Assembly: GCA_023954715.1 (NCBI GenBank)
Contig: JAGSHD010000011.1
Span: 1-64,000 of the forward strand
Source of the DNA: Candidatus Cloacimonadota bacterium
Lineage (GTDB): Bacteria; Muiribacteriota; UBA6191
DNA length: 64,000 bases
Direction: 5' to 3'
Positions 24,670 to 33,462 of the stretch are shown in pieces. The notes beneath the pieces are model-generated. The model saw nothing but the letters and a program-made list of their open reading frames with translations. It was not told the origin of the DNA and did not search any database. Made by a program: the position numbers and the translations under genes. Within the stretch, counting starts at the first letter, position 1. Each line of letters begins with the position of its first letter.

Positions 24670-25500
24670 TTAACTTTCAAAATCTATGATCTGATCTAAG
24701 TTACTGGAGAAAAAATGAATAACTTGATCCAAAGATGATGAGATAGATGATGATGAAAATTGAGGATCCCAAGTCTCTTGGTTTAAAACATCCGATACGA
24801 TTAAAACACTTGAGATTGCAAACCCTCTAAACTTTGCTAGGGAGAATAAAGCACTGCATTCCATCTCTACTCCTAGAGTAATTTTTTTCTTCCAGTAGGC
24901 TATCTTTTTTTTAGTTTCACGGTAGGGTGCATCTGTAGTCCAACAAAGCCCAAATTTATGTCCTAGCTCACTTTTTGTCATTGTGTTATTTAAAAACTCA
25001 GTGAAACCAAAGTGTGGATAAGAAAATACAGAAGGGGCTTGATAGTGCATACTTGTGCCTTCATCGCGAACGGCTTGATCAATCAATAATATATCACCGA
25101 TTGCACAATCATCTTGCAGGCCACCACAAATTCCAATAGAAATAAATTTATCAAAACCTAAGACTTGAATCTCTTCGAGGGTTCTTACAGCAGCTGGAGC
25201 ACCTTCTGGTAATAAGGCTAAAGCAACCTGTTTGCCACGAACTTCGTATATTTCAAACTTATAACCTTTGAGAGGATTTGCTTTAGATAGCTTTAAACCC
25301 ATTTTCTCTCGAAAAGATTTACGAAAGGATTCATGAAAGAACAAAAAGCATGTGGAGTAGTCCTTGTCTAGAATCTTATCTATGGCATTTTGTGAGGCTT
25401 GAGAACGCATGAAATATTGTTTTGGAGAAAATAAAGCAGGGTCTTGTGGAGTGGAGAGTTCTTGAGCATACTTTATAAGATCATCTGGAGCTATATTCAT
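24670..25500 (-). CDS. Nucleoside phosphorylase family protein (uridine phosphorylase-like)
   Basis: The 276-residue protein has the PNP_UDP_1 fold marks: FISIGICGGLQDDCAIGDILLI (about 113-134), DEGTSMHY (about 139), GVEMECSALFSLAKFRG (the GxxxEMExxAL substrate loop) and the following VLIVSDVL. It would split a nucleoside, or a related compound such as a nucleosidase substrate, using phosphate or water. The exact substrate is not deducible. It is the first gene of the operon 25500-19961. An AAA+ gene follows after 2 nt, then a Tat flavoprotein and an MFS carrier, which suggests scavenging or processing of a nucleoside-like molecule. Confidence 0.88.
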   Translation of the reverse strand: MNIAPDDLIKYAQELSTPQDPALFSPKQYFMRSQASQNAIDKILDKDYSTCFLFFHESFRKSFREKMGLKLSKANPLKGYKFEIYEVRGKQVALALLPEGAPAAVRTLEEIQVLGFDKFISIGICGGLQDDCAIGDILLIDQAVRDEGTSMHYQAPSVFSYPHFGFTEFLNNTMTKSELGHKFGLCWTTDAPYRETKKKIAYWKKKITLGVEMECSALFSLAKFRGFAISSVLIVSDVLNQETWDPQFSSSSISSSLDQVIHFFSSNLDQIIDFES

Positions 25501-25763
25501 GATTTTTAACCTTCTTTGCGATGCTATTAACTGTGGAACTTTATAAGCTGGTAATATTACTGATGTAATGATTTAAATAATGAAATAAATTGTACTAAAT
25601 CTAGAAGCTAACAGTAAAGTATTATATTGAAGTGATTTGTGTAAAAAGGAGTTAGTGATTCTAAATCAGGATATTGCCTGACTTAGATAAGAGTAGTACT
25701 TTTAGACTAGATCAATAATCGTATAAATTTGTGCTGGATCAAACTTTTACTTTTTGAAATTGT

Positions 25764-25792
25764 CGGACAAATTTTTAATTTTTAGGTATACT
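25764..25792 (+). promoter_or_regulatory. Sigma70-type promoter for the duplicated lipoprotein gene
   Basis: CGGACA (25764-25769) and TATACT (25787-25792) have a 17-nt spacer. The gene start at 25888 leaves a leader of about 90 nt. The rest of the 387-nt divergent gap 25501-25887 is AT-rich; I see no gene in it and no clear promoter for the minus-strand operon. Confidence 0.65.
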
Positions 25793-25887
25793 AGAACATG
25801 TAAAATGGATTTTTGATCTAGAAGAAGGGATTTGGTCTATTTTTTTAAAAAACAAGAACAGTCTGGTTATTGTGTCTCAGGATTATT

Positions 25888-27657
25888 ATGAAAAAAAGCT
25901 TCATTCAATTATTATGTGTTTTATGCTTGGTTTTGGTGGGTTGTGATCAAATTCAAAATGTGAAATCAAAAATTTTCGATTCATTGCATGTGGGTTCAAA
26001 AGCTGCGCATAAGGCAGATAAAACTCCTTTACAGCAAAGAGAGCCAACCCCACTAGAAGTTTTTAAAGAACACAAAAGATTGCATGATGCAGGAGATTTT
26101 AGTCACTCTTATGATGCTGCAATCATATTGTTAGAGGGCAAAGTTGTACCTAAAAATGTGGAGTTAGCCTTAAAAGTCTTAGAGACCTCGATGTATTCTA
26201 ATGAAGATTCTAAGTTCCATTTATTTAGTTACTGGATAGATTCTTCCAAGCAAGATCGATTTGCATTGATTTTTGAAGTTTTAAGTAAGGATCTTCATTC
26301 TAAAAAAGCACACCCAATGAGATATAACTTGTTGGCACAGGTTTATGAACATTCAATAGGGACTGAAAAAAATATTCAAAAAGCCGTGGACTTTCATAAA
26401 AAGGCTCAGGAGCTCGGAAATGAAGACTCAATAGTCTGGTTAAAAAATCACAAACAGATTAAAAAGACTCAAAAAGAGCTTCAAGAAAAAGAGCTTCAAG
26501 AAAAAAAGGAAGCTGAGGAAAAACTTCGATTAGATAAGCAAAGAGAGCCAACCCCACTAGAGGTTTTTAAAGAACACAAAAGATTGCATGATGCAGGAGA
26601 TTTTAGTCACTCTTATGATGCTGCAATCATGTTGTTAGAGGGCAAAGTTGTACCTAAAAATGTGGAGTCAGCCTTAAAAATCTTAGAGACCTCGATGTAT
26701 TCTAATGAAGATTCTAAGTTCCATTTATTTAGTTACTGGATAGATTCTTCCAAACAAGATCGATTTGCATTGATTTTTGAAGTTTTAAGTAAGGATCTTC
26801 ATTCTAAAAAAGCACACCCAATGAGATATAACTTGTTGGCACAGGTTTATGAACATTCGATAGGGACTGAAAAAAATATTCAAAAAGCCGTGGACTTTCA
26901 TAAAAAGGCTCAGGAGCTTGGAAATGAAGACTCATTAGTCTGGTTAAAAAATCACCAACGGATTATAAAGACTCAAAAAGAGCTTCAAGAAAAAGAGCTT
27001 CAAGAAAAAGAGCTTCAAGAAAAAAAGGAAGCTGAGGAAAAACTTCGTTTAGAAAAGCTGGAGCTTGAAGCTGCGCTTGAGAAAAAAGTGCGCCAAGAGC
27101 GAGAAGCAGTTATTGCCTTTGAAAAAGAAAGGATAAGAATAGCTAAAGTTTTAAGAAAAGAGAAAGAAGGAGAGCAGAGACTTATAGAAAACAAAAAAAG
27201 TGAGGCAGCAGCAAAGCTATCTATTCACGAAGATAGTGTAGATACAACGAGGATTTCTACAGAAAGCGATTTAAGTATTGTAAGTAAGCCAAAACTAGAT
27301 GCTGTAACTAACAAGGAGATTCAGCAAGAACCATCGATGATTGAGGGGGAATTTTCTTTTGAAAAGCTCAAAATAATAGAGAAAGCTAAAGGTTTACCAG
27401 CTGCTGAACCGGGATATTTAAAATTAGTCCTTCAAAATAATGCAGATGCACAAGAGCGTCTAGGAGCCATTAACTTAGAAGAAGAGCTCTTTGTGAAAGC
27501 AGTAACATTTTATTTTCTAGCGTCCAAACATAAGCACAAATCAGTCAATGAAAAAATGGAGTTAGCTATTTCAAAGATGACTAGGGAAGAGTTTGAGCAA
27601 GCTCAAAAAGATATTAAAGAATGGCTTGAAAAAATCAAGAAGCATAGCGAAAAATAG
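25888..27657 (+). CDS. Lipoprotein with duplicated Sel1/TPR-like module and coiled coil
   Basis: I place the start at ATG 25888 (an upstream TTG at 25870 precedes the hydrophobic leader). MKKSFIQLLCVLCLVLVGCDQ has a lipobox with Cys at residue 19, so the protein is lipid-anchored and faces the periplasm or surface. Two nearly identical 168-residue modules follow. Each has a Sel1-like alpha-solenoid part (LLEGKVVPKNVE.AL, then YNLLAQVYEHSIGTEKNIQKAVDFHKKA) and a charged helix with ELQEK repeats. Next comes a Lys/Glu-rich coiled coil and a third, diverged Sel1-like part at the C-terminus (NADAQERLGAIN, AVTFYFLASKHKH). It probably scaffolds protein contacts. It ends 6 nt from the convergent metallo-beta-lactamase gene. 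Confidence 0.88.
   Translation: MKKSFIQLLCVLCLVLVGCDQIQNVKSKIFDSLHVGSKAAHKADKTPLQQREPTPLEVFKEHKRLHDAGDFSHSYDAAIILLEGKVVPKNVELALKVLETSMYSNEDSKFHLFSYWIDSSKQDRFALIFEVLSKDLHSKKAHPMRYNLLAQVYEHSIGTEKNIQKAVDFHKKAQELGNEDSIVWLKNHKQIKKTQKELQEKELQEKKEAEEKLRLDKQREPTPLEVFKEHKRLHDAGDFSHSYDAAIMLLEGKVVPKNVESALKILETSMYSNEDSKFHLFSYWIDSSKQDRFALIFEVLSKDLHSKKAHPMRYNLLAQVYEHSIGTEKNIQKAVDFHKKAQELGNEDSLVWLKNHQRIIKTQKELQEKELQEKELQEKKEAEEKLRLEKLELEAALEKKVRQEREAVIAFEKERIRIAKVLRKEKEGEQRLIENKKSEAAAKLSIHEDSVDTTRISTESDLSIVSKPKLDAVTNKEIQQEPSMIEGEFSFEKLKIIEKAKGLPAAEPGYLKLVLQNNADAQERLGAINLEEELFVKAVTFYFLASKHKHKSVNEKMELAISKMTREEFEQAQKDIKEWLEKIKKHSEK
26033..27055 (+). repeat. 504-bp in-frame tandem duplication with 15-bp minisatellite
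   Basis: Copy 1 is 26033-26536. Copy 2 starts at 26537 and runs to about 27055 because it carries one more 15-bp unit (encoding ELQEK: two units in copy 1, three in copy 2). I count roughly a dozen substitutions between copies, including several silent ones (for example AAG/AAA in SSKQD and CTC/CTT in QELGN). That points to a recent duplication or ongoing gene conversion. Confidence 0.95.
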
Positions 27658-27663
27658 AGAGGA

Positions 27664-28446
27664 CTACTTTAGTAGAAACTTTTGATTAATACTTGGGTTG
27701 TAAATTAAGCCCGAAAAAGAAAACTCATCCAAATATTGCTTAAACTTTTCAGGTGTCCCAGTCAATAATGGATAAGTACCCCAGTGTACCGGCAACACAG
27801 CCTTTGCTTTGAGTAGATTAGTAGCTAAAGCCGCTCGTTTAGGACCCATGGTAAACTGATTACCAATGCATACAATAAATAAGTCTACTGTATGTAATAA
27901 AGGGATCAACTTCATATCAAAAAACAGATCTGTATCACCAGAAAAATAGATAGTTTTATCATTTTTAATCTCTATGATAAAACCTATAGATGGACCTGTA
28001 TTATGTAAGACCCCTTTACTATCGATCAGATCACTAGAGTGGATGGCATGAGTAATAGTAACTTTAATCTCATCAGTTAACTGTATCTCTCCACCAACAT
28101 CACCCATATGTTTTTGTAAAACACGATCTTGGGGGTATTTTAAAGTACTTAATAGGTGGTTTCCAAGACTATAGCTGGTTACAATTTTGGCGTTACTATT
28201 TACGATGATATCTTTGGTATCACCGATGTGATCTCCATGTCCATGGGATAGCAATAAAAAGCTAGTATCATGTAGACCAGATAAAATGGCAGGACCATTA
28301 GAGTTTTTTGGATTTTTGATCCAAGGGTCGATAACAAGCTTAGTGCCAGCTGGAGAAGTAATCTCTATGCTAGAGTGGCCAAACCAACGAATATGGGCAC
28401 TATAGCTAGAAGAGACTACAAGAATAAATAAAACAAGTTGTTTCAT
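27664..28446 (-). CDS. Exported UPF0173/UlaG-like metal-dependent hydrolase
   Basis: The 260-residue metallo-beta-lactamase-fold protein has HGHGDH at 68-73, which supplies the zinc ligands, plus FGHSS (23-27), HAIHSS, YFSGDT and PVHWGTYP. These match the UPF0173 (YtkL/UlaG-like) group. That group is normally cytoplasmic and ~230 residues long. Here residues 1-17 (MKQLVLFILVVSSSYSA) form a signal peptide ahead of the usual start, so the enzyme should act outside the cytoplasm. It is the third gene of a minus-strand run behind tyrS and the PyrE-like gene (6-nt gap). The substrate is unknown. Confidence 0.88.
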   Translation of the reverse strand: MKQLVLFILVVSSSYSAHIRWFGHSSIEITSPAGTKLVIDPWIKNPKNSNGPAILSGLHDTSFLLLSHGHGDHIGDTKDIIVNSNAKIVTSYSLGNHLLSTLKYPQDRVLQKHMGDVGGEIQLTDEIKVTITHAIHSSDLIDSKGVLHNTGPSIGFIIEIKNDKTIYFSGDTDLFFDMKLIPLLHTVDLFIVCIGNQFTMGPKRAALATNLLKAKAVLPVHWGTYPLLTGTPEKFKQYLDEFSFSGLIYNPSINQKFLLK

Positions 28447-28452
28447 CGGGAG

Positions 28453-28965
28453 TTATTCTGCTTCAGATCCTAAGATAGTTTCGTATTCTTTTTGGCTGAT
28501 TAAATGAAGAGCCTTGTATTGATCTAATAAATCACCAGCAGAAGTAAGTGTTAGGAGTCTAGGTTTATCAGTATTTGGTCTCAAGCCTAAAAAAGAAAAA
28601 ACAGCAACGACTTCAAAACCCTGCTGTTCACATAAATCATGTATGATTTTCATGTCATCAGCACTTGGACTAACTAAAGTAACATAAATGATACGTTTGA
28701 TATCGTTTTTGTCACCGATTAGTTGATCTCCGTTTAACCATAAAAAGGGGAGCTCTAATCTCTCACTCATAACTGGTAAATAGGGTAGTACCTCAGAGCT
28801 AGATACAATAGCATCTATAGCATAATCATCTAAAACATCGGCACTGGCGGATGCCAAAAAAGGAAACACGGTAGGGTGGGCAAAGGCTTTTGAAAAGTCG
28901 ATGCTATTTTTATCAAATCGTACGATATCTGTTTCATAAAACATTTGGGCTAATTGATTGCTCAT
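28453..28965 (-). CDS. PyrE-like phosphoribosyltransferase fold without the PRPP loop
   Basis: The 170-residue protein follows the orotate phosphoribosyltransferase order: LAQMFYETDIVRF at the N-terminus, then IDAIVSSSEVLPYLPVMSERLELPFLWL where PyrE has its IAG...GI..AALVAERLGLP segment. IIYVTLVSPSADDM...GFEVVAVFSFL sits where PyrE has the PRPP-binding D(L/V)..TGGS loop, and a closing LTLTSAGDLL...ISQKEYETI follows. The acidic pair and the TGGS are replaced by TLVSPSAD, so PRPP catalysis is unlikely. The N-terminal Lys-rich active-site loop is also shortened. I infer a pseudoenzyme, perhaps a ligand sensor or partner protein. It sits 8 nt after tyrS. Confidence 0.55.
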   Translation of the reverse strand: MSNQLAQMFYETDIVRFDKNSIDFSKAFAHPTVFPFLASASADVLDDYAIDAIVSSSEVLPYLPVMSERLELPFLWLNGDQLIGDKNDIKRIIYVTLVSPSADDMKIIHDLCEQQGFEVVAVFSFLGLRPNTDKPRLLTLTSAGDLLDQYKALHLISQKEYETILGSEAE

Positions 28966-28973
28966 TTTATTCC

Positions 28974-30239
28974 TTAATTTACAAAGTTTGCTAGGGCGTA
29001 TTTTTTACGGCCACTTCTAATAATCATGATAGACTCTGAAGACAGGTCCTCTTCATTTAAAACTTTAGTTTCATCACTTACTTTTTCGTTATTTAAGTAC
29101 ACTCCACCTTGTTTGATTAGTCTTCGGGCTTCTCCCTTAGATTTACACAAACTAGCTTGAGTCAATAGATCTAAGATACCAAGCTCTTTGTTTACTAAGG
29201 AGCTTCTAGGGCACTCGATCGATGGTACATCTTTAAATATACTTAAAAGAGTTTCATCGTTAAGACCGTCTAAGGATCCACCAAACAATACTTGCGTTGC
29301 TCGAATGGCAAGATCAGCAGCATCTTGGTCATGTACTAATTTTGTTACTTCATAAGCCAAAGTCTTTTGGGCCTCACGTTTGTGGGGTTCGTCTTGTAGG
29401 CAAGTCTCTAATCGTGCTATTTCTTCTTCGTCTAAAAATGTAAAGTATCTTAAATATTTAATTACTTCAGAGTCTTCTCTTTGAATCCAAAACTGATAAA
29501 ACTCGTAAGGACTTGTTTTTTCTGGATCTAACCAGTAATTATCTCCTGATGAGGTTTTTCCGAATTTTTCACCATTAGCAGATTTGATAAGTGGGATAGT
29601 GATTCCAAAAGCTTTGTTACCATTTTTTTTACGAATCAAGTCAGTACCTGCTGTGATATTACCCCATTGATCGGACCCACCTACTTGTAGGTCACAATTA
29701 TGGTTTTCATTTAAATGTAAAAAGTCATAAGCCTGCAATACTTGGTAGGCAAATTCGGTAAATGACATTCCTTCGTCTGATGCCAGTCTCTTTTTAACAG
29801 ACTCTTTTGCCATCATCTCTGTGACTCGAAACATCTTTCCCACATCTCGTAAAAAGCTGATAAAAGTATGAGGGCGAAACCAGTCCATGTTGTTTACAAC
29901 TTTAGCGCCTTCTTCTACACGAATAAATTTTTTAATTTGCTTAGAGATACCATTTAAATTATGTTCAATTAGCTCTTCTGTTAGAAGGACTCTCTCTTTG
30001 GATTTTCCCGATGGGTCACCAATCATACCAGTAGCGCCACCTAGTACCGCAATTGGATTGTGTCCCAACTTTTGTAGTCGCATCATTGTTATTAAAACGT
30101 ATAAGTGACCCACATGTAAAGAGTCACCTGTAGGGTCAAAACCTACATAAAAAGTATAAGATTTATTGTCTAAATCAATTTCATCTGAACTTAGTTGATG
30201 GATTAGTTCGTGTTTTAAAAAGTTTTCAATTGATGACAT
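28974..30239 (-). CDS. tyrS: Tyrosyl-tRNA synthetase
   Basis: The start is ATG 30237-30239, because GAGGAC lies 5 nt upstream; a longer frame from 30266 includes that ribosome site in its coding part. The 421-residue class I synthetase charges tRNA-Tyr. The HIGH motif is HVGH (42-45), preceded by YVGFDPTGDSL. LQVGGSDQWGNI is the tyrosine/ATP pocket. The KMSKS equivalent is KFGKTSSG (225-232). The C-terminal S4 RNA-binding domain includes CKSKGEARRLIKQGGVYLN. The length and the KFGKT form fit the TyrS1 type. No T-box structure is visible in the 200-nt upstream region. Confidence 0.97.
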   Translation of the reverse strand: MSSIENFLKHELIHQLSSDEIDLDNKSYTFYVGFDPTGDSLHVGHLYVLITMMRLQKLGHNPIAVLGGATGMIGDPSGKSKERVLLTEELIEHNLNGISKQIKKFIRVEEGAKVVNNMDWFRPHTFISFLRDVGKMFRVTEMMAKESVKKRLASDEGMSFTEFAYQVLQAYDFLHLNENHNCDLQVGGSDQWGNITAGTDLIRKKNGNKAFGITIPLIKSANGEKFGKTSSGDNYWLDPEKTSPYEFYQFWIQREDSEVIKYLRYFTFLDEEEIARLETCLQDEPHKREAQKTLAYEVTKLVHDQDAADLAIRATQVLFGGSLDGLNDETLLSIFKDVPSIECPRSSLVNKELGILDLLTQASLCKSKGEARRLIKQGGVYLNNEKVSDETKVLNEEDLSSESIMIIRSGRKKYALANFVN

Positions 30240-30463
30240 TTGGTCCTCATTTTTATTGATTGGCAAGATTTTAGCTATATATTTTCAGAAGTTTTTACCA
30301 ACAGAAAGGAAGTGAAAAACTATGGAAATACCGGATCAGATACATACTAAAATATTGTGTACAAGCATTCAAGACAAAATCAGAATTTACTGCATTTGTC
30401 TCTTTTCGGTTCACAAGAAATCATGCTATTTAGCAGAGTTTATGACAGGCCGTTTAATGAAAA

Positions 30464-32308
30464 TCACTTAATCTTTGCCACATCAATTAGTTCACCAGTT
30501 GATGAAACAGCAGATAAAAAGACGCCACCTTCATTAATATTTACTAGTAGAAAGTGTTGTTTCCAGTCAAACTTTTTAACATCTTTTGACCACGGCAAGT
30601 TTTTTACTTGATAGTAATAAGGTGCACCTACTCCACCAGAAATCATTTGCCACACATCATTTTCAAAACCTAACTTTTTATTGGCAGGTACAAGGGTTCT
30701 AGAATAGTTATGTTCGTCACCAAACATTGCAAAAACTGTTTTATTTGAAGAAGAGATACTACCCCAAAAATTGTTTCTCATCGCATTGATATATGATCTA
30801 TCAAAACCGGAGTTAAACTCTTTTTTACCAGCACCATAATACATACCGTCAGTCCAATGAACACTATTTGGAAAAGAAGGCTCATGAGCAAAGACAAAGA
30901 TATATTTTATGCTTTTATCGTTGTGAAAGTTTTGTACAGTATCCTTTAGCCACTTTAACTGAGTTTCCATGATGTGACCCTCAAGGTTTCCACCTTTAAG
31001 GACTTCTGGATCTGAGGTATACCAGTAGTTGGTATTAAGCATGATAAACCCTGCTCCATTGTATGTGTAAGAGTACACGTTTTCTTTGTAAGTTGGAGTG
31101 TTTTTACCTTCAGAATCTGGTCCATTAGTAGGGTTGACAAAGTGTTTTGCAAATAAAGCTTCAGTAGATATCTCAGGATGAGGAACAGAGAAGCTTCCCC
31201 ATTTAGCTTTAGGAGCAGTCTTTGGATCTTTAGCTTTGAATCTTCCTATTAAAGCCTCGTGATTTCCCATTCCCTCAAAAATGGGGATTAATCGACCAAC
31301 AGGAGTAGCGGCCTTTTTCCAGGCAGCGATTTGTTGGTTGAAGTCTGAAATTGCCGTTGTGTATCCATCGATTAAGTCACCAGGAAAAACAATTAAGTCT
31401 GCCCCTCGATCGTATGCTCTTCGAAAGAGGTTTTTGATGGAGTCTGTGTTTGTTCCTTGTAGTTCAAACTCTCCACCACCTAATCCAGATCTAGAGTCAG
31501 ACATACAAGCAAAAGAGAAAGGAGTAAATTTATTTGATGATGTTTTAATGTTTAACTTTGGATAGTCATACCAAGAGACAATTTTAGATTTTTCAATATT
31601 AGGTAGATGGACTTGATAGCTGTACTTAGTTGCTTGTTTTACATCAATAACGATCTCGTGGTATTTTGCTTTTTCAAATGGAATCACTCGAAATTCTTTT
31701 TTATCTCGTTCTTGTAAGGTGATTTTACCTTCTGATGCAAAGTCTAAATCAAAACTTATAATAATCTGTCCGGCTTTGTGAGTATCGTAAAAAGGCCCAA
31801 GAAGGATATTTGATTGAAGTGATCTCTTTTTTTGAGCATTTTTGAAATATCTGAAGCTAGTTTGATAAATATCATTCGATTGCTTTTTAGGATTATAGAA
31901 CTCAAATTGTAAGGGAACGATCCCACCACTTTTAGCGTATTTGGCAGCATCATACTTTGTTTTTTCAGGAGAATAATAGGCTTTAGGGTCAAAGTTAAAC
32001 TTGAAAGTATGTACCTTATCAATATTTTTGGACTTTTCTTTTAGCTTATAGCGAAGTCTTGGATAAGGAAAGTTTTGATTTGGATGGATATGACCAAAAT
32101 ATAAGACTCCTGGATGAGTATCTTGTAAGGTTTCGATGCTGATATTCAAGTCTTGATCATCTGATAGTGTTATTTTTGGTTCAGATTTATAAAATTGAAT
32201 GCCTCGTGTTTCAGAGACTGTTTCGAAGTTTGCTTTAGGCATCAGTTTATCGTTAGGTGTATAAGCAAAGAGACTAGAACTTAGAGTAAGAGCTAATAAA
32301 AAATACAT
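30464..32308 (-). CDS. Exported purple-acid-phosphatase-like metallophosphoesterase
   Basis: The 614-residue protein starts with a signal peptide (MYFLLALTLSSSLFA). An N-terminal beta-rich region of ~250 residues precedes the calcineurin-like core. Core motifs in order: CMSDSRSG (metal Asp), FPGDLIDGY (GD), GMGNHEAL (GNHE), VFAHEPSFP (His) and MFGDEHNYSR (GD.H). This is the full di-metal set of the purple acid phosphatase/PhoD-like group, so I expect an active extracytoplasmic phosphoesterase. An exported unknown protein is encoded 12 nt upstream in the same operon. Together with the Na/Pi transporter elsewhere in the window it may serve phosphate scavenging, but no Pho box was identified. 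Confidence 0.88.
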   Translation of the reverse strand: MYFLLALTLSSSLFAYTPNDKLMPKANFETVSETRGIQFYKSEPKITLSDDQDLNISIETLQDTHPGVLYFGHIHPNQNFPYPRLRYKLKEKSKNIDKVHTFKFNFDPKAYYSPEKTKYDAAKYAKSGGIVPLQFEFYNPKKQSNDIYQTSFRYFKNAQKKRSLQSNILLGPFYDTHKAGQIIISFDLDFASEGKITLQERDKKEFRVIPFEKAKYHEIVIDVKQATKYSYQVHLPNIEKSKIVSWYDYPKLNIKTSSNKFTPFSFACMSDSRSGLGGGEFELQGTNTDSIKNLFRRAYDRGADLIVFPGDLIDGYTTAISDFNQQIAAWKKAATPVGRLIPIFEGMGNHEALIGRFKAKDPKTAPKAKWGSFSVPHPEISTEALFAKHFVNPTNGPDSEGKNTPTYKENVYSYTYNGAGFIMLNTNYWYTSDPEVLKGGNLEGHIMETQLKWLKDTVQNFHNDKSIKYIFVFAHEPSFPNSVHWTDGMYYGAGKKEFNSGFDRSYINAMRNNFWGSISSSNKTVFAMFGDEHNYSRTLVPANKKLGFENDVWQMISGGVGAPYYYQVKNLPWSKDVKKFDWKQHFLLVNINEGGVFLSAVSSTGELIDVAKIK

Positions 32309-32320
32309 GTTTCTCCTGTA

Positions 32321-33214
32321 TTAATCTTGTGGATAAACATCTTCATTAAGTTTATAAATACTTAATTGAGATGAATTAACATTCCATGAAACTTCGTATA
32401 GTTTATGGTCTGTACTTTTATAAATGTCTCCAATTGAGTTTTTTAAACTCACGGAGTTTTTTAATGGGATTCTTGATCTGTTAGTAATGACAAAGGGTTT
32501 AAAGCTGTGCCATAACACGTTTTGATTGACTAAGAAAATATTTCCGCTAGAAGGGTCTACGTTACTTTGCATAACAAATGGAGTCTTACTATTTTGTAAA
32601 AAGTAGATTACTTGATTTTTACGAATAATTAAAAGCTCGTCTTTAGCTCCTACTGCAAAGTTAGAAACGTTAAAGTTTTTAATGGGTGCTTTAAACATTT
32701 GACGTTGAAAATCATATACAAATAAATACTGTACAAAAAGGTTATCTATACCATAAATGTATAAAGCCTTTGCTGATTGATGTAACTGGTTAATTGAAAT
32801 CTTAATTGGCAAACCGAGTTTATCATGCTTTTTACTATCTAAATTATATCTCATCAGTTGATTTTTAAGGGTATAAAATAGTTGATTTTGATATTGAGCG
32901 ATATTTTTCTTAGAAAAAGTATTGATGTTAAAACTGCTAGTAAGCAAAGTTGTTTTTTGTGAAAGAGTGTTTGTGATTTGCCAATTGTTTTTTTCTGGAT
33001 GAAATATTAAAGCGTTATCATTATCTAGCAATAATACTTTTGGTGGTTTTGGACTTTTCTTTTTGAGCTTTAATTGAATTGATTTTTTTTCTTCTAGAAG
33101 AGAACTTGTAGAAAGTGTTTCACTAATAAAAAGTTGTGGAGGGTTGGTACTAAAAGCATTGGAAATAGAAAAAAGGAAGAACAATATGGCTAGTATTTTA
33201 GAGGTTTGGGTCAC
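32321..33214 (-). CDS. Exported protein of unknown function, possibly beta-propeller
   Basis: The 297-residue product has a signal peptide (about 1-22, ...FLFSISNAFS). The mature part is Lys/Asn/Ser-rich and consists of short beta-strand-like segments with repeated phrases such as KVLLLDNDNALIFHP, QYQNQLFYTLKNQLMRYNLDS and KDELLIIRKNQVIYFLQ. That pattern resembles blades of a propeller or similar repeat fold; I cannot assign a family. It is translated first in an operon with the metallophosphatase (12 nt gap). The 248-nt region before it (33215-33462) holds a small CAAGC-GTA-GCTTG hairpin and no gene. Confidence 0.7.
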   Translation of the reverse strand: MTQTSKILAILFFLFSISNAFSTNPPQLFISETLSTSSLLEEKKSIQLKLKKKSPKPPKVLLLDNDNALIFHPEKNNWQITNTLSQKTTLLTSSFNINTFSKKNIAQYQNQLFYTLKNQLMRYNLDSKKHDKLGLPIKISINQLHQSAKALYIYGIDNLFVQYLFVYDFQRQMFKAPIKNFNVSNFAVGAKDELLIIRKNQVIYFLQNSKTPFVMQSNVDPSSGNIFLVNQNVLWHSFKPFVITNRSRIPLKNSVSLKNSIGDIYKSTDHKLYEVSWNVNSSQLSIYKLNEDVYPQD

Positions 33215-33462
33215 TTTGGTCCTTAGTTATAACAAAATTATTGTTGAGTTTGTACAAAACTTGGAGTTTTTTGCGTATAAACAATGTAATAGGAGTCAAT
33301 AAAACTCACAAACTATACTCCGTCAACTTCCCTTTATCAATTTAAGGAATATTTTAATTGGTCAGGGGGTTTTTTGCAACAAGCGTAGCTTGATTTACCA
33401 AAAATAGTTTTGTAAATATTCGTAAGGTGATGTAGGGATATTTCACTTTGTAAAAGTTGAAT

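Noticed and set aside
19961..25500. Reading the phosphorylase/AAA+ operon as an anti-phage system
   Set aside because: Nucleoside-phosphorylase and ATPase domains do occur in conflict systems, but the Tat flavoprotein and MFS carrier, and the lack of nuclease, protease or toxin partners, fit metabolism or regulation better.
25501..25887. Sigma54 promoter (TGGCAC...TTGCA) upstream of the operon encoding the AAA+ activator
   Set aside because: No GG-N10-GC pair in a suitable position was found in the divergent gap.
30322..30471. 49-codon plus-strand frame between tyrS and the metallophosphatase gene, with AAGGAAG upstream
   Set aside because: No family resemblance, Cys-rich random-looking sequence, distant ribosome site, and overlap with the 3' end of the opposite gene.
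30357..30611. 84-codon plus-strand frame
   Set aside because: It is antisense to the conserved C-terminus of the metallophosphatase and shows no protein-like features.
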